From: Cunninghamia lanceolata
Lineage: Eukaryota > Streptophyta > Pinopsida > Cupressales > Cupressaceae
Assembly: GCA_027924645.1 (NCBI GenBank)
Contig: BSBN01000445.1
Coordinates: forward strand, 4,633,001 to 4,697,000
Direction of reading: 5' to 3'
Length of the DNA: 64,000 nt
Positions 60,502-64,000 of the stretch are shown here, in pieces. Position 1 is the stretch's first letter. The number at the start of each line of letters is the position of its first letter. The position numbers and the translations under genes are program-made. The notes beneath the pieces were generated by a model, which saw nothing but the letters and a program-made list of their open reading frames with translations, had not been told where the DNA came from and made no database searches.

Positions 60502-60516
60502 AACTCTGATACCAAT
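60502..60516 (-). other. E10 primer-binding site
   Basis: aactctgataccaat, reading ATTGGTATCAGAGTT on the element strand, beside the right LTR. Confidence 0.92.
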
Positions 60517-60860
60517 TGTTGGAAACAAGGTAGATAACTAAGAAGGGGGGTGAATCAGTTATCTTAAATATTTTAACTTTCTTTTCTTCTTTAACAATTA
60601 GTGCAACATCAAAACATATAAGCATATATAACCATGGAAGCAGAAATAAATTCAACACATATAACACAATGATTTTGACGTGGAAAACCCTGTTAAGGGA
60701 AAAACCATAGGGTGACTAATCCAAGATTATTTTCTTTGTTAGAAAAATAAGAAGTACAAAATGGCACTTGCCAATTAGGGCTCACTGCCTAAGCACACTG
60801 CTCACAAGAGGCTGACTGCCTACAAGAGACTCATTATCTATAAGGTATACAGAAAGTAAT
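60517..60860 (-). repeat. E10 right LTR fragment, cut by E12
   Basis: 344 bp collinear with 47060-47402. Arms GATAACTAA (60533-60541) and TCAGTTATC (60555-60563), with one G-U pair on the transcript. ENE-like structure at 60680-60708. Confidence 0.88.
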
Positions 60861-61888
60861 TGTTGATCATGATGTTAGTCATAAACATAGAATAAAAGTA
60901 CACATTAACCTTTATTCATCTTGAAAGATACGATGAATTCAGAGAATTCATGATCTCAAGTCTCTGGTGATTAGGTCTTAATCTTCTGACATTACTCAGA
61001 GGTTGATGTGTGTTGCTATTTCCATTTTAGGGCCTTATGTAGATCTCATTAGTAAGATAATGTTTCTTATAATGATGCTGCATAGAAAGTTATTCTACAC
61101 AAGATATGCTTCAAATATTGTGTCTATTCTTAAATCTTTGCATGATATTTATCATTTTAACATGCTTTAACCTCAAATATGCTGAATATGTTTAGTTATC
61201 TATGGGATATCTACATATTTGTATTATTTGCTTAAGATTTGTCAATTACTTGCAATTAAGATGATGAAATGCTCTGAAATTGAAAGAAAGTGAAAAGAAT
61301 ACTTCAAATTAATGTTGAACCTTTAGCTATTGAGCCACATATACATCAGATACAGTCATGAAGAGAAGAAATCAAACCATATGTTCACCAGGACATTCCA
61401 CATCTAGATACAGTCGATGCTAACTTTAAAGGAAAGGTATGAAAACAACACATGCAAGTAGATCTGCACTCCAAGGGACACAGCAAATCACAGCATGTAT
61501 CAAGAATCCATACACTGATTACTCAAGATTTCTTATGGATTGTAATCAAAAGAGTCTTCTCATTCATTAAGTATGCAAAAACATATATGTATACAACAAC
61601 TTTGAAATGAGCCCTAAATATTTCAGCGAACAGATTTCAATTAAGTTTCAAATGTCTTAAAATGAGGCATCTCTACACTTTTTATAGAGCAAGGTGAGGG
61701 AGTGGTTACAATTGATCTACGATTAGGATATATCTATTAAGATCTATGGTTTACATTTAGTTGACCAAGTCAACTCTTTTCACGTGGCATAGGTTGCTAG
61801 CTGGCAACCATCTAGACAACTTATTTTGTTAAGTATCAGATGCTTATGTCTTTTCTTGGTAGTGCATCTTCATCTACTCTTTATCCTT
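60861..61888 (-). repeat. E12: probable 3' LTR of a further element
   Basis: Starts TGTTGATCATGATG exactly where the E10 LTR match stops. The region up to the ORF stop at 61889 has no coding content and holds a minus-strand promoter (TATA at 61679-61686). The LTR end toward the ORF is not certain; about 61850-61875 is likely. It lacks the hairpin and A-rich boxes of the other copia LTRs. Confidence 0.6.
61679..61788 (-). promoter_or_regulatory. Candidate E12 U3 promoter: TATA box with W-box palindrome and G-box
   Basis: Minus strand: TATAAAAA at 61686-61679. Upstream of it, GTTGACCAAGTCAAC (61760-61774) is an inverted pair of TTGAC W-box cores, and CACGTGGC on the plus strand (61781-61788) is a G-box/ABRE core. 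The spacing (about 75 and 95 bases from the TATA) suits a plant promoter. Binding by WRKY or bZIP factors is inference. Confidence 0.5.
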
Positions 61889-64000
61889 CTAGTTCTTCAT
61901 CTTCATCATTAGGAGCATCAGGATCATCACTTCCTGAATCTTCATCATCCTGATGACCTTCTTCTTGTACATGGACCTGCATGGATGTCCGGATACTTTC
62001 ATATGCTTGCACTATCCTTTCTACTACTTCCCCACCATCCTAAATTCTTGCTTTGGTGATGGCGTGTTTATGCACCTGATATTTGCTCCGGAGGGATTCC
62101 AATTTACTCCTCCTGCTACTAGATGTTTCATTATAATTCTCCATCCTGACCCTAATCCTCATGATCTTATCCATAGTTTCTTCTGTCAGATAGTTTAGAG
62201 GATCATCAGCTACCTGCTAGAAATTGCTATGTAGAGCTTTAATGGCAAACTGCTCATCTTGATTTTCTATCTTGCCTTCTGCCTTTCCTTCTAATGCTTC
62301 CAAAATTTCAGCCTCAAACGACATCATATCATGCAGTTTCATGCTAATATTTCTTAGTTTACTGTTGCATCTTTTAAGCACATCACACTCAAACCTGATG
62401 TCTTTATACCATATTTCAATCAATAGGGCTGTATTATTATTCAGTACCTGATTCTTTATTAAAATCAGAGGATCAATCCTCTTTATTTCACCCAAAGTGT
62501 TCAGGACTTTCTCTAATTGAAATGACCTCCTCCCGATCTCCATCTGTAATTTATCTCCCTTTTTCCTAGAGGTGCCCAAAGAATTCAACCTCTTCAAAGA
62601 GGCCTTTACCACTTCTTCTGCTTCATCAAATGTTGATAACATCCACTTTCTCATTATGGATGACTCATGTTTCATGAGATCCAATTTATTCACCTCATCT
62701 TGAGAAATAGCAGTCAATGGGACTGCATGATCACTTGTTGTATCTTCAGGGTTAATTAACCCTTTTATGTAAGTGTGTAACTGAGTAATGTGCTCCTTGT
62801 GCTGTTTATTTTTCTCTTTCTCTCTTTTCACCCTCTGGGTCAATGAATCAATTATATCCTTATCTTCTTGGCCTTCCTGATCCTCATTGGCAAATCCCAA
62901 ATCTACTGTACTAATCTGGAATTCATCCAGAGTGATCTTGCCTTTTTCTTTGTCTGCTGTAGGAATGGCCACCTAGGTGGTTCTTCTACCGGTGATAGGA
63001 TCTCTTCTTATTGCAGAAGTTATTCTAGCCTTCCTCTTAGGCTTTATTAAGGTTTCAGAAAATAATGTAGATATATCAAATTCTTGTGCTGCTATACCTG
63101 ACTCTGCGCCAATTTCTTTCTCGAGCCACCAAGGAATTTGATTCTTTGACTGTGGTCTCCATCATCATCATCATGATCACCCTGATCTTTGGTATCCACC
63201 ATCATGTTTGATGGGGAAGGTGATTTTCTTATCTCTTCCTCATGATGCTCCTCATGAGGGTGATCTTTGGGTACATCCTCCTGTTGAGGAATTTCCTTCT
63301 CTGAAGGGTGATCTTGCTAATCATCTACATGTTTATCATGATCCTGATCTTTTACTTCCTCCATTGGTACCTCATCCACCTTGGTGATTTCTTCATCATG
63401 AGGCATATTAGCTTCTGTGCATGCCACTGTGTCTACCTTAGGTATACCAACCTAATCTAAAGCTACAATTTGTTTTGCAACTGTGGTAATTACTTCCTAT
63501 ACTTTTAGGGCAGGATCAACTGATGTATCCTTTTCTTCCCCTGCCTTTTCTTGGACTTCCACTATCTTGGGTTCAAGAGGTACTTCTTTTTGTTGTTACT
63601 CACCCATATCTAAAGTGTGGCCTTCTATTTCTGCCATCTTCACTTCCTCAACATTTTCTTCTTTATCAGGAACATCTACTTGATTTTCAAGACTTGCATC
63701 CTTTCTATATGTAAGATCAATCACCACGGGGCTGGTTACCTGATCAATTAATGTATCAAGTCCCATCTCTTGGGCTACCTTTTCTGGGCTCTTTTCTTTT
63801 TCCTATTCTACCCTCTTCATTTCTTCTAACACTACCACCTAGACTGATGGTGTACCTTGTGATGTTATGTGAGTGTTAGCAACATTATCCACCACTTCAT
63901 CATCTAATAGGTCGACAGTCTCATCTAATGAGAAATGACCTCCTTGACTTGTGCGAGTGGTTTCCTTCATTTGTTCTTCAGTTTGTTCAGTCTAAACTTG
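61889..64000 (-). pseudogene. E12 ORF: acidic and coiled-coil protein, open at the window edge
   Basis: Reads on the minus strand from beyond 64000 to a stop at 61889-61891. Upstream part (64000 to about 63100): very rich in Glu, Asp, Val and Lys, with DDDDGDH and HPHEEHHEEEI runs and several stops. Then a basic word (KPKRKARI-type, about 63040, in shifted frame) leads to a 251-codon block (62972-62217): AIPTADKEKGKITLDEFQIS, a coiled coil (QRVKREKEKNKQHKEHI), and helical stretches to EALEGKAEGKIENQDE. It ends with an acidic tail (QDDEDSGSDD, DEDEELEG). The place just before the 3' LTR and the acidic-then-helical build recall the second half of E5 ORF2, but I see no convincing shared words, so homology is open. 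Function unknown. Confidence 0.55.

Larger units (their letters stand above)
47060..60860 (-). mobile_element. E10: relative of E5 without pol, rearranged around E11
   Basis: Left LTR fragment 47060-47606 and right LTR fragment 60517-60860 are collinear and start TGTTGGAAACAAG. The PBS is at 60502-60516. ORF1 (60451-59272) and ORF2 (58636 to about 57361) follow on the minus strand in the same order as in E5. The C-terminal two thirds of ORF2, the PPT and the rest of the left LTR are missing, replaced by E11. The right LTR is cut by E12. The host pentamer before the element is tttca; the other flank is not available. Confidence 0.82.

Noticed and set aside
1..64000. Bacterial-style systems (operons, toxin-antitoxin, phage defence) or an organelle region
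   Set aside because: Gene density, LTR nesting, PBS type and lack of any compact coding sequence all fit plant nuclear repeat DNA.

Overview
This 64 kb window looks like plant nuclear DNA, most likely from a large repeat-rich genome; a conifer or other gymnosperm is my guess. No intact host gene, rRNA, tRNA or CRISPR array is visible. Nearly everything assignable is LTR retrotransposon, mostly Ty1/copia with primer-binding sites (PBS) reading TGGTATCAGAGC and some Ty3/gypsy with other PBS types. All coding regions carry stops and frameshifts. I number the elements E1 to E12.

Layout. E1 (462-2508) is a lone minus-strand LTR. E2 (4464-28269, plus) is a gypsy-type element with gag only. E3, a minus-strand copia element with gag-pol (7452-16399), lies inside the gag of E2, and the small E4 (13410-16085) lies inside the right LTR of E3. 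E5 (18189-25824, plus) lies in the 3' part of E2. Insertions E3, E4 and E5 each have a perfect 5-bp target-site duplication (TSD), so the order of insertion can be read. E6 (29379-38401, minus) is a copia element with complete but dead gag-pol. Its right LTR carries E7 (35341-37036), a retroposed-looking gene fragment with a 7-bp TSD and a LINE-like tail. E8 (PBS at 41454, gag to about 43340, plus) is a second gypsy-type element. E9 (44294-44834) is a solo LTR with TSD agcca. E10 (47060-60860, minus) is a relative of E5. It is rearranged around E11 (47607-57360, minus), a gag-only element in an LTR-internal-LTR-partial internal array. E12 starts at 60861, inside the right LTR of E10, and runs off the window.

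The most unusual content has two parts. First, E5 and E10 share a layout without any polymerase: ORF1 (coiled coil plus CCHC knuckles), then an identical 20-base purine-rich tract, then ORF2 of about 1100 codons, which I cannot assign. ORF1 matches the C-terminal half of the E11 gag, which still has a copia-type gag N-terminus, so these look like copia-derived non-autonomous elements. E6 or a relative could supply reverse transcriptase and integrase (inference). Second, the LTRs of otherwise dissimilar families share two candidate RNA structures. One is a hairpin about 12-50 bases from the U5 end, whose stem changes sequence between families while pairing is kept. The other is a two-tier stem with a U-rich internal loop, resembling ENE poly(A)-clamping elements.

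LTR boundaries rest on TG...CA ends, adjacent PBS or polypurine tracts (PPT), direct comparison of paired LTRs, and TSDs read by eye. No alignment or database search was run.
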